NCBI GenBank assembly: GCA_020248915.1
Contig: JADCGP010000039.1
Coordinates: 1-64,000 of the forward strand
Direction of reading: 5' to 3'
DNA from: Rubrivivax sp.
Lineage (GTDB): Bacteria > Pseudomonadota > Gammaproteobacteria > Burkholderiales > Burkholderiaceae_C
DNA: 64,000 bases
In this document: positions 8,736 to 19,292 of the stretch, piece by piece
Numbering within the stretch: position 1 is the stretch's first letter
Layout: the number at the start of each line of letters is the position of its first letter
Position numbers and translations under genes: made by a program
The notes under the pieces: generated by a model
What the model was told of the DNA's origin: nothing
What the model saw: the letters and a program-made list of their open reading frames with translations, nothing else
Databases searched by the model: none

Positions 8736-10674
8736 GGGCCAGGCTGGTCTCGGCACCCGCCTCCGGCATCGACGGGGCGCCTTGCTGCTCTGCCGTGCGC
8801 AGGAACGCATCGAACATCAGCAGCGTCCACAGCGGGGCGCTGTGGTCGCGCATGCCGCTCTGGTGGTGGTCGACCAGCTCGCGCAGGTAGCCGGCGTTGA
8901 ACCAGCCGGTGTCGGCGATGCGCTCGCCCAGCACCGCGTCGCGCACGCGCTGCTTCAGCGGGCCGCGGAACCAGCGCGCCAGCGGCACCGAGAAGCCCAT
9001 CTTGGGCCGGTAGAGCACGTCGTTCGGCAGCCGTGGCTCCATCGCCTTCTTCAGCAGCACCTTGCCCTCGCCGCCCCGCACCTTGAGCCCCGCGGGCAGC
9101 GTGGCCAGCCACTCGACGAGCGGGTGGTCCATCAGCGGCTCGCGCACCTCGAGGCTGTGCGCCATGCTGGCGCGGTCGACCTTGGTGTTGATGTCGCCGA
9201 CGAGGTAGGTCTTGATGTCCAGGTACTGGATCAGCGCCAGCGGGTCCGCGGTGCCGGCGCGCGCGGCGTGGCGGCGGAACACGTCGAGCGCGTCGTAGCC
9301 GCCGAGCTCGCGGCGCAGCGCCGGACTGAACAGACGCGCCCGCATCGGCGCGCGCAGGATGCTCACCGAGTGGAAATAGGCCTCGACCGAGTCGCGCGCC
9401 ATGCCCTCGAAGGTGGTCTTGGCGCGCAGCACGCGCGGCGCCCAGTCGGCCTTGGGGTAGACGCGCCCGAGCAGGCCGAACAGCGGCTGGCGGATGCCGG
9501 CCGGCAGCGTGCCGCGCATCCGCTCCTCCATCAGGTGCATGCGGTAGCGGCGGTAGCCGCCGAACATCTCGTCGCCGCCGTCGCCCGACAGCGCCACCGT
9601 CACGTGGCGCCGCGCGAGCTCGCTCACGCGGTAGGTGGGGATGGCCGAGCTGTCGGCGTAGGGCTCGTCGTACAGGCGCGCCAGCGTGTCCACCAGGTCG
9701 TAGTCGTCGCTCACCACCGTCTCGACGCGGTGGCGGGTGGCGTAGCGGTCGGCCACCATCTGCGCGAAGGCGCTCTCGTTGAAGCGCGGGTCGTCGAAGG
9801 CGATGCTGCAGGTGTTGACGGGCCCGTCCGACAGGCCGGCCATGGCCTGCACGACGGCGCTCGAGTCCACGCCGCCCGACAGGAAGGCACCCAGCGGCAC
9901 CTCGGCGATCATGCGCAGGCGCACGCTATCCTTGAGGCGCTCGGTGAGCTCGGCGCAGGCGTCGGCCTCGGAGATAGGGTTGTCGAGCGTGAAGCGCACG
10001 TCCCAGTACTCGCGCGGCGCCGGCACCGGCTGGCCGCGGCGCACCGTGAGCGTGTGCGCGGGCGGCAGCTTCAGCGCGCCCTTGAAGATGGTGCGCGGCT
10101 CGGCCACGTAGCCGAGCGCGAAGTACTCCTCCAGCGCCAGCGGATCGATCGTGCGCGCCAGGCGCGGGTGCTGCAGCACCGACTTGAGCTCGCTGCCGAA
10201 CAGCAGCGTGCCGTCGTCCAGCAGCGCGTAGTGCATCGGCTTGACGCCGAGCCGGTCGCGCGCGAGGAACAGCGTCTGGCGGTTGCGGTCCCAGATCGCG
10301 AAGGCGAACATGCCGCGCAGGCGCTTCACGCAGTCCTCGCCCCAGCTCTCCCAGGCGTGGACGATGACCTCGGTGTCGCTCTTCGTGCGGAAGCGGTGGC
10401 CCAGTGCCTCGAGCTCGGGCACCAGCTCCTGGAAGTTGTAGATCTCGCCGTTGAAGACGATGACGACCGAGCCGTCCTCGTTGAAGAGCGGCTGCTGGCC
10501 GGTGGCGATGTCGATGATGCTCAGCCGCCGGTGGCCGAAGCCGACGCCGGGCTCGACGTGCAGGCTGCCCTCGTCGGGCCCGCGGTGGTGCTGGCTGTCG
10601 TTCATGCGCGCGAGCAGCGCGCGGTCGACCTCGCCCGCGGCGCGGGTGTGGAAGAGGCCGGTGATGCCGCACAT
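8728..10674 (-). CDS. asnB: AsnB-like glutamine amidotransferase, exosortase A-associated (amidotransferase 1)
   Basis: A 648-residue asparagine-synthetase-type enzyme. Cys2 of MCGITG is the N-terminal glutaminase nucleophile; the ATP-pyrophosphatase motif LSGGVDSSAVV and ALSGDGGDEMFGGY follow in the C-terminal domain. Sequence and position match the amidotransferase 1 of exosortase A EPS loci (TIGR03108). AsnB-type enzymes in polysaccharide clusters are thought to convert a carboxyl, often of a uronic acid, to an amide with glutamine as nitrogen donor. That fits the TviB-type dehydrogenase two genes upstream, which makes a uronic acid, but the substrate is inference. It starts at ATG 10674, 34 bp after the upstream glycosyltransferase, and overlaps the methyltransferase by 8 bp. 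Confidence 0.92.
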   Translation of the reverse strand: MCGITGLFHTRAAGEVDRALLARMNDSQHHRGPDEGSLHVEPGVGFGHRRLSIIDIATGQQPLFNEDGSVVIVFNGEIYNFQELVPELEALGHRFRTKSDTEVIVHAWESWGEDCVKRLRGMFAFAIWDRNRQTLFLARDRLGVKPMHYALLDDGTLLFGSELKSVLQHPRLARTIDPLALEEYFALGYVAEPRTIFKGALKLPPAHTLTVRRGQPVPAPREYWDVRFTLDNPISEADACAELTERLKDSVRLRMIAEVPLGAFLSGGVDSSAVVQAMAGLSDGPVNTCSIAFDDPRFNESAFAQMVADRYATRHRVETVVSDDYDLVDTLARLYDEPYADSSAIPTYRVSELARRHVTVALSGDGGDEMFGGYRRYRMHLMEERMRGTLPAGIRQPLFGLLGRVYPKADWAPRVLRAKTTFEGMARDSVEAYFHSVSILRAPMRARLFSPALRRELGGYDALDVFRRHAARAGTADPLALIQYLDIKTYLVGDINTKVDRASMAHSLEVREPLMDHPLVEWLATLPAGLKVRGGEGKVLLKKAMEPRLPNDVLYRPKMGFSVPLARWFRGPLKQRVRDAVLGERIADTGWFNAGYLRELVDHHQSGMRDHSAPLWTLLMFDAFLRTAEQQGAPSMPEAGAETSLAHV

Positions 10675-10708
10675 CGCTCGTTCGCTCCTGTCGTCGGGGC
10701 CGCGGCGC

Positions 10709-11890
10709 TCAGGCGGCGGCCGGCTCGCCGAGCACCTCGCGGTACACGGCCTCGTAGGCTGCCACCATGGCCGGCAGGCTGAACCGCTCCAGAACGCGGG
10801 AGCGCCCGGCCCGGCCCATCGCGCGCGCGCGGTCGGGGTCGGCCGCCTCGGCCGCGATCGCGGCCGCAAGCGCCTCCACGTCGCCCGGCGGAACGATGCG
10901 GCCGGTCTCGCCCGCGGCCACCAGGTCGGAATTGCCGCCGACATCGGTGGCAATCACCGGCAGGCCGCTGGCCATGGCTTCGAGGATGGTATTGGAGATG
11001 CCCTCGGCCAGCGAGGGCAGCACGAAGCAATCGAGGCCGCGCATGACATCCGGCACGTCGGCGCGCTCGCCGGCCAGCCACGCTAGGTCGGAGGCCCCGG
11101 CCCGGGCGAGCAGCGCTTCACACTCCGCGCGCAGCGGGCCGTCGCCCGCGAGCACCAGGCGCAGCCGCGGGCGCAGTGCCGGGGCGATCTCGAGCGCGCG
11201 CAGGAACGCGCGCACCAGCAGCGGCTGCGCCTTCACGGTCTGCATGCGGCCGACGGTTCCCATGATCCATGCCTCGGAGAGGTCGTTGAAGGGGCTTCCG
11301 GCAACGGCCGCCCGCCCCCCGGCGGCAGGCGCAAAGCGTTCGGTGTCGACGCCGTTGTAGATCTGCTCGATGCGGTCGGCGGGCAGACCTACCGTGTTCC
11401 GCAGGTAGCTCGCGAGATCGCGCGACAACGCCACGTAGCGCTGCACGAACGGGCGGTACGCACGCCGCATCCACACGTGGCGGCGGTTGGCGCCGTGGAG
11501 ATCATCGGCGTCGCGGCCGTGCTCGCCGTGCACGCGTGCGCGCACGCCCGCCGCCCAGGCCGGCGCCTGGGCCTCCAGCGCAGCCAGGTTGCGGGTGTGC
11601 ACCAGCGCGGGCTGCAGGTGGGCGAAGGTGCGGCGCAGCTTGGGCCATTGCCAGAAGCCCTGGCCCGGCGGCTTGTGTAGCGCGATGCACGGCACGTCGT
11701 CGCGCCGGATGCGGGCGGCGAAGGACGGGTCGACTTCGGTGAGCGACACCACGGCGTGGCGCCAGCGGTCGTGCGGCATGCGGTTGATCAGGTTCACGAC
11801 ACCGTTCTCGAGGCCGCCGACGGCGAAGCGGTAGACCACGTGGGCCACGAGCGGCCGCGGGTCGGGGGCGTCACCGGCCGCGCGGGCCAT
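10709..11890 (-). CDS. Sugar transferase, PEP-CTERM/EpsH1 system-associated (TIGR03088 type)
   Basis: A 393-residue GT4 glycosyltransferase. The N-terminus HVVYRFAVGGLENGVVNLIN is the signature of this exosortase-locus subfamily; IYNGVDTERFAP and the donor site SLAEGISNTILEAMASGLPV follow in the C-terminal domain. It should extend the undecaprenyl-linked repeat unit in the cytoplasm. ATG 11890 lies 7 bp after the stop of the TviB-type dehydrogenase. Subfamily assignment is confident; donor and linkage are unknown. Confidence 0.93.
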   Translation of the reverse strand: MARAAGDAPDPRPLVAHVVYRFAVGGLENGVVNLINRMPHDRWRHAVVSLTEVDPSFAARIRRDDVPCIALHKPPGQGFWQWPKLRRTFAHLQPALVHTRNLAALEAQAPAWAAGVRARVHGEHGRDADDLHGANRRHVWMRRAYRPFVQRYVALSRDLASYLRNTVGLPADRIEQIYNGVDTERFAPAAGGRAAVAGSPFNDLSEAWIMGTVGRMQTVKAQPLLVRAFLRALEIAPALRPRLRLVLAGDGPLRAECEALLARAGASDLAWLAGERADVPDVMRGLDCFVLPSLAEGISNTILEAMASGLPVIATDVGGNSDLVAAGETGRIVPPGDVEALAAAIAAEAADPDRARAMGRAGRSRVLERFSLPAMVAAYEAVYREVLGEPAAA

Positions 11891-11897
11891 CGCCGGC

Positions 11898-13178
<1,281 letters not shown>

Positions 13179-13234
13179 GGTCGTTGGAATCGCGGGGCGG
13201 GAAAGTGGGCCGTGCGGGTGGGCGGCCGGAGTGG

Positions 13235-14824
13235 TCAGCGCGCGGCGCCAGCGCCGCGGGCGGCGTCCAGCGCGGCGAGCATGGCGCCGGCGTGGCGCGC
13301 CACCTCGGCATCCAGCGCCGCGGCGGTGGCGGCGGCGTCGCCGCCGCGCAGCATGAAGATCACCGAGGCCGCGTCGTCGCCGCGCCCGAGCAGCCGGTTG
13401 CGCAGGCCGAGCAGCAGGGCGTGCGTGCGGTTCGAGGTGAGCTCGCCGCCCACCCAGAAGGTCTGCCGCACGTGCACGCGCTCAGCCGACGAGGTGGCCA
13501 TCAACGTGCCGCCGCGCAGCTGCGCGGTGCGCACCGGCACCTGGCGGCTGCCGGCCGTGATGCGGCCCTCGCCCTGCGAGACATAGGCCCACGCGTGGTC
13601 GTCGGAGCGGACGAGCTGGTTCTGCGAGTTGGCCAGCTTGTTCTCGTAGCCCTGGTGCCGGTAGTAGGCCACGTGCACGAACAGCGGGCCCGCCCCAGTG
13701 GCCAGCACGGTGCGCGCCTCGGCGGCCGGCCGCACGAAGCTGGGCACCGGAAACCGCTTGTCCTCCGCCGTGGCAGTGGCGGCAGGCAGCTGCAGCACGA
13801 GCGCCGCGGCGTCGTGCCCGTCCAGCTGGCGTGCGGCCCAGGGCGGCAGCGCGGCCACCGCCAGCGTGGCGGCCGTGGCGGCCACCCAGCCCTTCCAGGC
13901 GGCGGCCGGTGCGGCCGACACCGGGGCGCCGGCAGTGGCCACGGGCGCTGCGGGGCCCGCGGGGCCGGCCACGGCCGCATCCTCCGGGTCGGACCACTTT
14001 GCCCCGATCCAGAACATCAGCATGATCACCACGCCGAAGAACACCCAGCCGTAGATCAGGTGGTCCACGCCGACGGCGAGGCGGTTTCCCGAGTAGTGGC
14101 CCAGCAGCACGATCATGATCGCGCGCAGCCAGTTGGCCACTATCGGCACCAGCAGCGACACCAGGCCGAAGACCAGCCGCTTGCGCGGCGACGAGTAGTT
14201 CAGGTAGGCGAACAGCGTGCCCACCATGAACGACGCGATCAGGTAGCGCACGCCGCTGCAGGCCTCGACCACGCTCCAGGTGCCGCTCGGGATGACGAAC
14301 TGCAGCCCCTCGCGGTACACCGGGATGCCGATGGCGCGGATGAAGGCCACCGTCACGTCGGCCGTCCACTCCATCATCCTTGGCTGGGTGAACTCACCGA
14401 TCGGGACCATGAAGAGCAGGAAGGCGAGCGGGAACGTGATCGCGCGCGCGAAGGTCACGCCCAGCAGGGCCGGCACCGCCAGCACCAGCAGCGTGGTGGC
14501 GGCCAGCTGTGCCGCCGCATGCACACCCGCACGGTCGGCCAGCAGCCACAGCAGCGCCGCAGCGGCCATCGGCAGCAGCACCCAGGGCGAAGGGCGCGGC
14601 ACGATGCGCGCCAGCCGCGCGCGCAGCCGCCAGACGAGCCAGCCCGAGATCGGCGCGACGAGGAAGCCGTGCGCGAAGGTGTCGGAGCGCGACCACACCT
14701 GCACCATCGAGGCGAAGGTGGGACCGTACAGCAGCAGCAGCGCCGCGAACAGCGCCAAGGCCACCGGCAGCGCGATGCGCCAGGGGCCGGCGCCCGCGGG
14801 TGCGGCGGGGAGCACGGCGCTCAT
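13235..14824 (-). CDS. xrtA: Exosortase A (XrtA) with C-terminal EpsI domain
   Basis: A 529-residue integral membrane transpeptidase-like protein thought to cleave PEP-CTERM sorting signals at the inner membrane. Eight or so hydrophobic segments span residues 15-275. The proposed catalytic residues are visible: Cys189 in VEACSGVRYL, Arg234 in NWLRAIMIV and His255 in VGVDHLIYGW. After a Pro/Ala-rich linker, residues from about 300 form the EpsI-type periplasmic domain, including the HVAYYRHQGYENKL stretch, so this is the fused XrtA-EpsI form. ATG 14824 overlaps the upstream glycosyltransferase stop by ATGA. The locus target gene at 24610 encodes a matching C-terminal signal with a variant motif. 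Confidence 0.95.
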   Translation of the reverse strand: MSAVLPAAPAGAGPWRIALPVALALFAALLLLYGPTFASMVQVWSRSDTFAHGFLVAPISGWLVWRLRARLARIVPRPSPWVLLPMAAAALLWLLADRAGVHAAAQLAATTLLVLAVPALLGVTFARAITFPLAFLLFMVPIGEFTQPRMMEWTADVTVAFIRAIGIPVYREGLQFVIPSGTWSVVEACSGVRYLIASFMVGTLFAYLNYSSPRKRLVFGLVSLLVPIVANWLRAIMIVLLGHYSGNRLAVGVDHLIYGWVFFGVVIMLMFWIGAKWSDPEDAAVAGPAGPAAPVATAGAPVSAAPAAAWKGWVAATAATLAVAALPPWAARQLDGHDAAALVLQLPAATATAEDKRFPVPSFVRPAAEARTVLATGAGPLFVHVAYYRHQGYENKLANSQNQLVRSDDHAWAYVSQGEGRITAGSRQVPVRTAQLRGGTLMATSSAERVHVRQTFWVGGELTSNRTHALLLGLRNRLLGRGDDAASVIFMLRGGDAAATAAALDAEVARHAGAMLAALDAARGAGAAR

Positions 14825-16134
14825 CGCATGGCTCCGCCGGTGAGTGCGGCGGCGGCCGGGCCCGCCGGTGCCGGGGCGGCGGCAGGCGCGGCGCCAGCGG
14901 GCATGCCCGCGGCCGGCGGTGCCCCGTGCGCCAGGCCGGCCAGGTGGCGGTCCAGCCGCGCGAGGTGGGCGTCCCAGCTGTAGTGCTCGCGCACGCACCG
15001 ACGCGCCGCCGCGCCCAGCGTCGCGGCTTCGGCCGGGTGGTCGAGCAGCCGCTCCATGGCCTGCAGGTACTGCTGCGGCTCGGCGGCGGCGAGCAGGTCG
15101 CGCCCGTCGAGCGCGTGCATGGCCTCCACGCAGGACGCGGCCGCGACCACCGGGCGTGCCATCGCCATCGCCTCGAGGATCTTGTTCTGGATGCCGCGCG
15201 CCAGCCGCAGCGGCGCCACCACCACGCCGGCATGCCGCAGGTAGGGGCGCACGTCGGGCACGGTGCCGGTCACCACCACGCCGGCGCCGGGGTCGGCTGC
15301 GAGCTCGCGCACCGCCGGCGCCGGGTGCCGGCCCACGATCCACAGACGCAGCTGCGGGCGGCGGCGGCGCAGCGCCGGCAGCACCTCGCGCGCGAACCAG
15401 GCCACCGCGTCGACGTTGGGCCAGTAGTCCATCGCGCCGGTGAACACCAGCGGCGGCGGCTCGTCGCCGAACGGCGACGCAAAGGCAAGCGCCGGGTCGA
15501 AGTGCTCGGCGTCGACGCCGTTGTCGAAGGAATCGACGCGCTCGCGCGACTCGGGCGCCAGGCCGCGGAACAGCTCGGCCTCCTTCGCGGTGGCAAAGAA
15601 CGACATCCGCGCGCGCTGCGCGATGCGCCGCTCGGCGGCCAGCAGCGTGCGGCCCTCGCGCCGGTACAGCCAGCCCAGCGGCCAGCGGTGGCGCGGCGCG
15701 TAGGCGGCCCACTTGGCCGAATCGACGTCGACGAAGTCCACCAGCATCGGCAGCCCGGGGTGCGGCTCGAGGTATTGCGCCATGGCCGACGAGAACACCA
15801 GCGCGGCGTCGATCTGCTGCTCGCACACCGTGCGCGCCACCCAGTCGGCGAGCGCGGCGCTGCGGTAGTAGTGCATCGTCAGCGGCCCGCCCGCAGCCAG
15901 CGCGCCCAGGCTGGCCACGCGCGCGGCGGCCGGCCGCAACCGCTCGGCGTGCAGCCCGGCGCACGCAGCGCGCAGCGCGGGCAGGTGCGCCTCGTCGGCC
16001 AGATCGTCGACGAAGGTGCCCACGAAGACGCGGTGGCGCCGCGCCAGGTGCCGCAGCAGGTGGTGCGAGCGCACCTTGTCGCCCTTGTCGGGCGGGTAGG
16101 GCATGCGGTGCGGCAGGAACAGCAGGCTGGCCAC
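14821..16134 (-). CDS. Sugar transferase, PEP-CTERM/EpsH1 system-associated (TIGR03087 type)
   Basis: A 437-residue glycosyltransferase. The N-terminal LPHRMPYPPDKGDKVRSHH, FVDVDSAKW near residue 140 and the C-terminal APLRLARGIQNKILEAMAMA are hallmarks of this exosortase-locus subfamily (stp1). The start is GTG at 16134, 8 bp downstream of the FemAB-like stop codon; no in-frame ATG is better placed. The C-terminal 35 residues are Ala/Pro/Gly-rich and look disordered. It should act in assembly of the lipid-linked repeat unit. Confidence 0.93.
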   Translation of the reverse strand: MASLLFLPHRMPYPPDKGDKVRSHHLLRHLARRHRVFVGTFVDDLADEAHLPALRAACAGLHAERLRPAAARVASLGALAAGGPLTMHYYRSAALADWVARTVCEQQIDAALVFSSAMAQYLEPHPGLPMLVDFVDVDSAKWAAYAPRHRWPLGWLYRREGRTLLAAERRIAQRARMSFFATAKEAELFRGLAPESRERVDSFDNGVDAEHFDPALAFASPFGDEPPPLVFTGAMDYWPNVDAVAWFAREVLPALRRRRPQLRLWIVGRHPAPAVRELAADPGAGVVVTGTVPDVRPYLRHAGVVVAPLRLARGIQNKILEAMAMARPVVAAASCVEAMHALDGRDLLAAAEPQQYLQAMERLLDHPAEAATLGAAARRCVREHYSWDAHLARLDRHLAGLAHGAPPAAGMPAGAAPAAAPAPAGPAAAALTGGAMR

Positions 16135-16142
16135 CGCGACTC

Positions 16143-17180
16143 CTAGCCGAGCGAGCGCACCACGTAGGGCCCGAGCCGGTTCGCGAAGGCGAGCGGCAGC
16201 CGCCGCCAGGCCTCGATCAGCAGCCGGTACTTCGCGTTGGCGGGGTTGTTCTGCGGCACCGAGTCGCGGCGCAGCAGCCGGTACTCGTAGTGCAGCGGCT
16301 GCGGCTCGAAGCCCCAGTTCTTCTTGAAGGCGTACGGGCCGGTGCCGACCTTGCTGCGGCCGTAGTCGAACAGCGTGCTGCCGCGGGCGCAGGCGCGCCG
16401 CATCAGTTCCCAGTACTTGAAGTCGTTGGCCGCGAGCTCGCGGGCCGCGACGTCGTCGCCGGCGTAGCAGGGCAGCACCTCGTTGCGGAAGTGGAAGCTC
16501 AGCACGCTCGACAGCGCCCGGCCGTCGGGCGCGGCCACGGTGAGCACCTCGCAGTCGGGGCCGAACTCGCGCCGCAGCGCCTCGAAGAAGCGGCGCGGCA
16601 GGGCCGGCGTGCCGTGCCGGTGCACGTTGTCGGCGTAGAGGTCGAAGAAGCGCCCGACGCCGTCGTCGAGGCGGCTCGACAGGCCGCCCTTGATGCCCTT
16701 GCGCACCATCGCGCGCTGCTTGCGCGGGATGGCCAGCATGTTGGCCTCCTCGTCGGGCAGGATGGCCTTGCGGAAGGTGACGTAGAGCTCCTGGCGCGGC
16801 CAGCCTTCGTGCCGCCGCTCGAGCTGGCGCAGCTCCAGGTGCTGCACCCGCAGCCGCTGCGCCAGCGCCTCGGCCTCGCGCTCGAGCGCCGCGGCGCTGG
16901 CCTCGTCCTCGGCGGCCACGCCGCCGTAGGCGGCGAAGGGCAGGCTGGAGAGCGCGTTGCCGAACAGCACGCTGCGCACGTGCGCCAGCGGCAGCACGCC
17001 GCGGATGCGGTTGCCCTCCACGGCGAAGAGGTAGTGCGTGTCGTGCCCGAACACGCCGCCGAGCACTCGCTGCCAGCCCGCGCGGTGGAAGAACGTGGCC
17101 TCCGGGCAGCCCTGGACGAACTCGTCCCAGCGCGCGGCGGTGGCCGCGTCGGCTGCATCCAGACGCTCGATGCGCGGCAT
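16143..17180 (-). CDS. FemAB-related protein, PEP-CTERM system-associated (GNAT-like)
   Basis: A 345-residue protein of the FemAB/GNAT superfamily matching the subfamily confined to exosortase A loci (TIGR03019). FemAB proteins transfer an amino acid from aminoacyl-tRNA, and relatives with a GNAT fold may acylate other amines. Visible segments include the CPEATFFHRAGWQRV start, LPRRFFEALRREFG and the C-terminal FDYGRSKVGTGPYAFKKNWGFEP, typical of the family. It starts at ATG 17180, 8 bp after the deacetylase stop, and ends in TAG. Whether it modifies the EPS, its uronic acids or a protein is unknown; an aminoacyl-amide decoration of a uronic acid is a conceivable role. Confidence 0.9.
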   Translation of the reverse strand: MPRIERLDAADAATAARWDEFVQGCPEATFFHRAGWQRVLGGVFGHDTHYLFAVEGNRIRGVLPLAHVRSVLFGNALSSLPFAAYGGVAAEDEASAAALEREAEALAQRLRVQHLELRQLERRHEGWPRQELYVTFRKAILPDEEANMLAIPRKQRAMVRKGIKGGLSSRLDDGVGRFFDLYADNVHRHGTPALPRRFFEALRREFGPDCEVLTVAAPDGRALSSVLSFHFRNEVLPCYAGDDVAARELAANDFKYWELMRRACARGSTLFDYGRSKVGTGPYAFKKNWGFEPQPLHYEYRLLRRDSVPQNNPANAKYRLLIEAWRRLPLAFANRLGPYVVRSLG

Positions 17181-17188
17181 CGCGGCGC

Positions 17189-18124
17189 TCAGGACGCCTG
17201 GGCCTGCGCCTGGGCGGGCTCGCGTCGCGGCGCGGCCGCGCCGGGGGCAGCCGCGCGTGCGGCAGCGGCAGGTGCCTGCGCCTGCACCTGCGGCAGGAAG
17301 ATGCGGTCCATGCGGCCCCAGCGGAAGTCGGCGAGCAGGCGCCGCAGCCGGCCCTCGACGCGGCCGATGTTCACGTAATGCCGGAAGCGGGTCTTGGCGT
17401 CGATGCCGCGCACGCGCGGCTGGTCGGCGTCGATCTCCCAGGGGTGGAAGTAGAAGACCGCGGGCTGCCGCTCGCGCGTGTTGACACGCCCGATGGCCCA
17501 GCGCGTCACCGCGTAGGGCAGCAGCCGGAACCAGCCGCCGCCGCTGGCCGGGAGGTTGCGGTCGAGCAGGCGCACGGTGCTCACCGGCACCTCGACCAGC
17601 CCGCCCGGCAGCGTGTAGGCGAAGCGCGGCGAATCGGGCATGCCGTAGTGGTCGTGGCGGATCGGGTAGACGCTCGAGCTGTAGCGGTAGCCGGCCGCGG
17701 CCAGCGCGTCGAAGGCCCAGAGGTTGCCGCTGCCGATCGAGAAGCTGGGCGCTCGGTAGCCGATCACCGCGGTGCCCGAGATGTCCTCGAGCAGCCGGCG
17801 CGCGCCCAGCACGTCGGCGGCGAAGGCCTCGCGGCCGAGCTCGCTGACGCGCTGGTGCCCGTAGCCGTGGCTGGCCAGCTCGTGGCCGGCGTCGACGATG
17901 CGCCGCACGAGCTGCGGGTGCCTCTCGGCGATCCAGCCGAGCGTGAAGAAGGTGGCGTGCACGCGGTGCGCCTCGAGCAGCGCGAGCACGCGCTCGACGT
18001 TGCGCTCCACGCGGCACTCGCGGGTGTCCCACTCGTCGCGGCGGATGTACGGTGCGAAGGCCGAGACCTGGAAGTAGTCCTCGACGTCGATCGTCATCGC
18101 GTTGGTGATGGCACCTGCGTTCAC
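17189..18124 (-). CDS. Polysaccharide deacetylase, PEP-CTERM locus subfamily
   Basis: A 311-residue CE4 deacetylase. MTIDVEDYFQVSAF near the N-terminus, the HATFFTLGWIAERHPQLV segment, HELASHGYGHQ (metal His residues) and VFYFHPWEID identify the subfamily specific to exosortase A loci (TIGR03006). It probably removes N-acetyl groups from hexosamine residues of the EPS or its precursor. The preferred start is GTG 18124, which forms a GTGA overlap with the ATPase stop; ATG 18097, directly at the conserved core, is the alternative. The last 40 residues are a low-complexity Ala/Pro/Gln tail. Confidence 0.92.
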   Translation of the reverse strand: MNAGAITNAMTIDVEDYFQVSAFAPYIRRDEWDTRECRVERNVERVLALLEAHRVHATFFTLGWIAERHPQLVRRIVDAGHELASHGYGHQRVSELGREAFAADVLGARRLLEDISGTAVIGYRAPSFSIGSGNLWAFDALAAAGYRYSSSVYPIRHDHYGMPDSPRFAYTLPGGLVEVPVSTVRLLDRNLPASGGGWFRLLPYAVTRWAIGRVNTRERQPAVFYFHPWEIDADQPRVRGIDAKTRFRHYVNIGRVEGRLRRLLADFRWGRMDRIFLPQVQAQAPAAAARAAAPGAAAPRREPAQAQAQAS

Positions 18125-19284
18125 CGCGCGCCCTCCTTGCCCTCGTCGGCCGACGCCTTCTCGGCGCCCGGCTTGCGGCGCGACAGCGCGGACACCAGCT
18201 GCTGCAGCAGCGTCAGCACCTGCAGGTTGCTGCGCTCCAGGCGCAGCAGGCTCTTCTCGAGCCGCTGCAGCTGGTCGCCGCGCTGGTCGGCGGCCAGCTG
18301 CACCAGCTGCTGCTGCGCGCCGCGCGCGGCGTCGGCGTCCAGCGCCGCGTCGCCCAGGTCGAGGTCGAGCACCGCGCCGGCCAGGCCGCCGGGCATCACC
18401 GGCTCCACGCCGGGGGCCCCGGGCACGGCGGCCGCGGCCGGCACGGCCGGCGCCGCGCTGCGCTGCGGCACGGTGTTCTCTTCCTCGAACTCGCGCACCA
18501 CCTCGGCCACGTCGGCGGGGGTGAGGTGCGAGCGCCCGGACAGAAAGCCGGCCAGCAGCAGCCGGTCGCAGATGGCATTGATGCGCCGCGGGATGCCGCC
18601 GCTGGCCGCGCGCACGGCCTCGAAGACGCCGGCCTCGAAGCTCGGCTTGTCGGTGGCGCCGGCGCACTTGAGCCGGTGCTCGACGTAGCCGCGGGTCTCG
18701 TCGGTGCTGAGCGGCCCGATGTGGCAGGTGGCCGCCACGCGCTGGCGGAACTGCTCCATCTCGGGCCGCTGTAGGATCTCGCGGAACTCGGGCTGCCCGA
18801 CCAGGAAGCTCTGCAGCAGCGCCTGGTTGCCGAACTGGAAGTTCGACAGCATGCGCAGCTCCTCCACCGCGCGCGGCGTGAGGTTCTGCGCCTCGTCCAC
18901 CACCAGCAGGCAGCGCTTGCCCTTGCTGGCCTGGCTGATCAGGAAGGCCTCGAGCGTGATCAGCAGCTCGCTCTTGGGCACGTCCTTGACGCGGAAGCCG
19001 AACGCGGCGCCCACCATGCGCAGCGTGTCCTCGGCGCCGAGCTGCGTGGTGACCAGGTGGCCGGTCACGACGTTGCTGCCGTGCAGGCCCTCGATCAGCG
19101 AGCGCAGCACCATCGTCTTGCCGGCGCCGATCTCGCCGGTGATGACGATGAAGCCCTCGTTGCGCGAGACGCCGTACTCGAGGTAGGCCTTGGCGCGCCG
19201 GTGCTGCTTGCTGGCGAAGTAGAACGCCGGGTCAGGGTTGAGCTGGAAAGGCTTGCTCTTCAGCCCGTAGAACTGCTCGTACAT
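18121..19284 (-). CDS. XrtA/PEP-CTERM system-associated secretion ATPase (ExeA/GspA-like AAA)
   Basis: A 387-residue AAA ATPase. MYEQFYGLKSKPFQLNPDP opens the protein; Walker A GEIGAGKT lies at residues 50-57 and Walker B CLLVVDEAQN near 125-134, followed by ASGGIPRRINAICD. This matches the putative secretion ATPase of PEP-CTERM loci (TIGR03015), related to GspA/ExeA. After residue about 260 the sequence is a low-complexity Ala/Pro region and a helical, coiled-coil-like tail rich in Leu and Gln. It is 8 bp downstream of the beta-barrel gene and shares a GTGA overlap with the deacetylase. Its precise job, perhaps energising EPS or protein export, is not known. Confidence 0.93.
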   Translation of the reverse strand: MYEQFYGLKSKPFQLNPDPAFYFASKQHRRAKAYLEYGVSRNEGFIVITGEIGAGKTMVLRSLIEGLHGSNVVTGHLVTTQLGAEDTLRMVGAAFGFRVKDVPKSELLITLEAFLISQASKGKRCLLVVDEAQNLTPRAVEELRMLSNFQFGNQALLQSFLVGQPEFREILQRPEMEQFRQRVAATCHIGPLSTDETRGYVEHRLKCAGATDKPSFEAGVFEAVRAASGGIPRRINAICDRLLLAGFLSGRSHLTPADVAEVVREFEEENTVPQRSAAPAVPAAAAVPGAPGVEPVMPGGLAGAVLDLDLGDAALDADAARGAQQQLVQLAADQRGDQLQRLEKSLLRLERSNLQVLTLLQQLVSALSRRKPGAEKASADEGKEGAR

Positions 19285-19292
19285 GGCGTGCG

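Noticed and set aside
8728-10674. Lasso cyclase rather than EPS amidotransferase
   Set aside because: Cys2 and the complete glutaminase domain, plus close similarity to the exosortase A amidotransferase, favour the EPS role; no B2 protease or short precursor is next to it.
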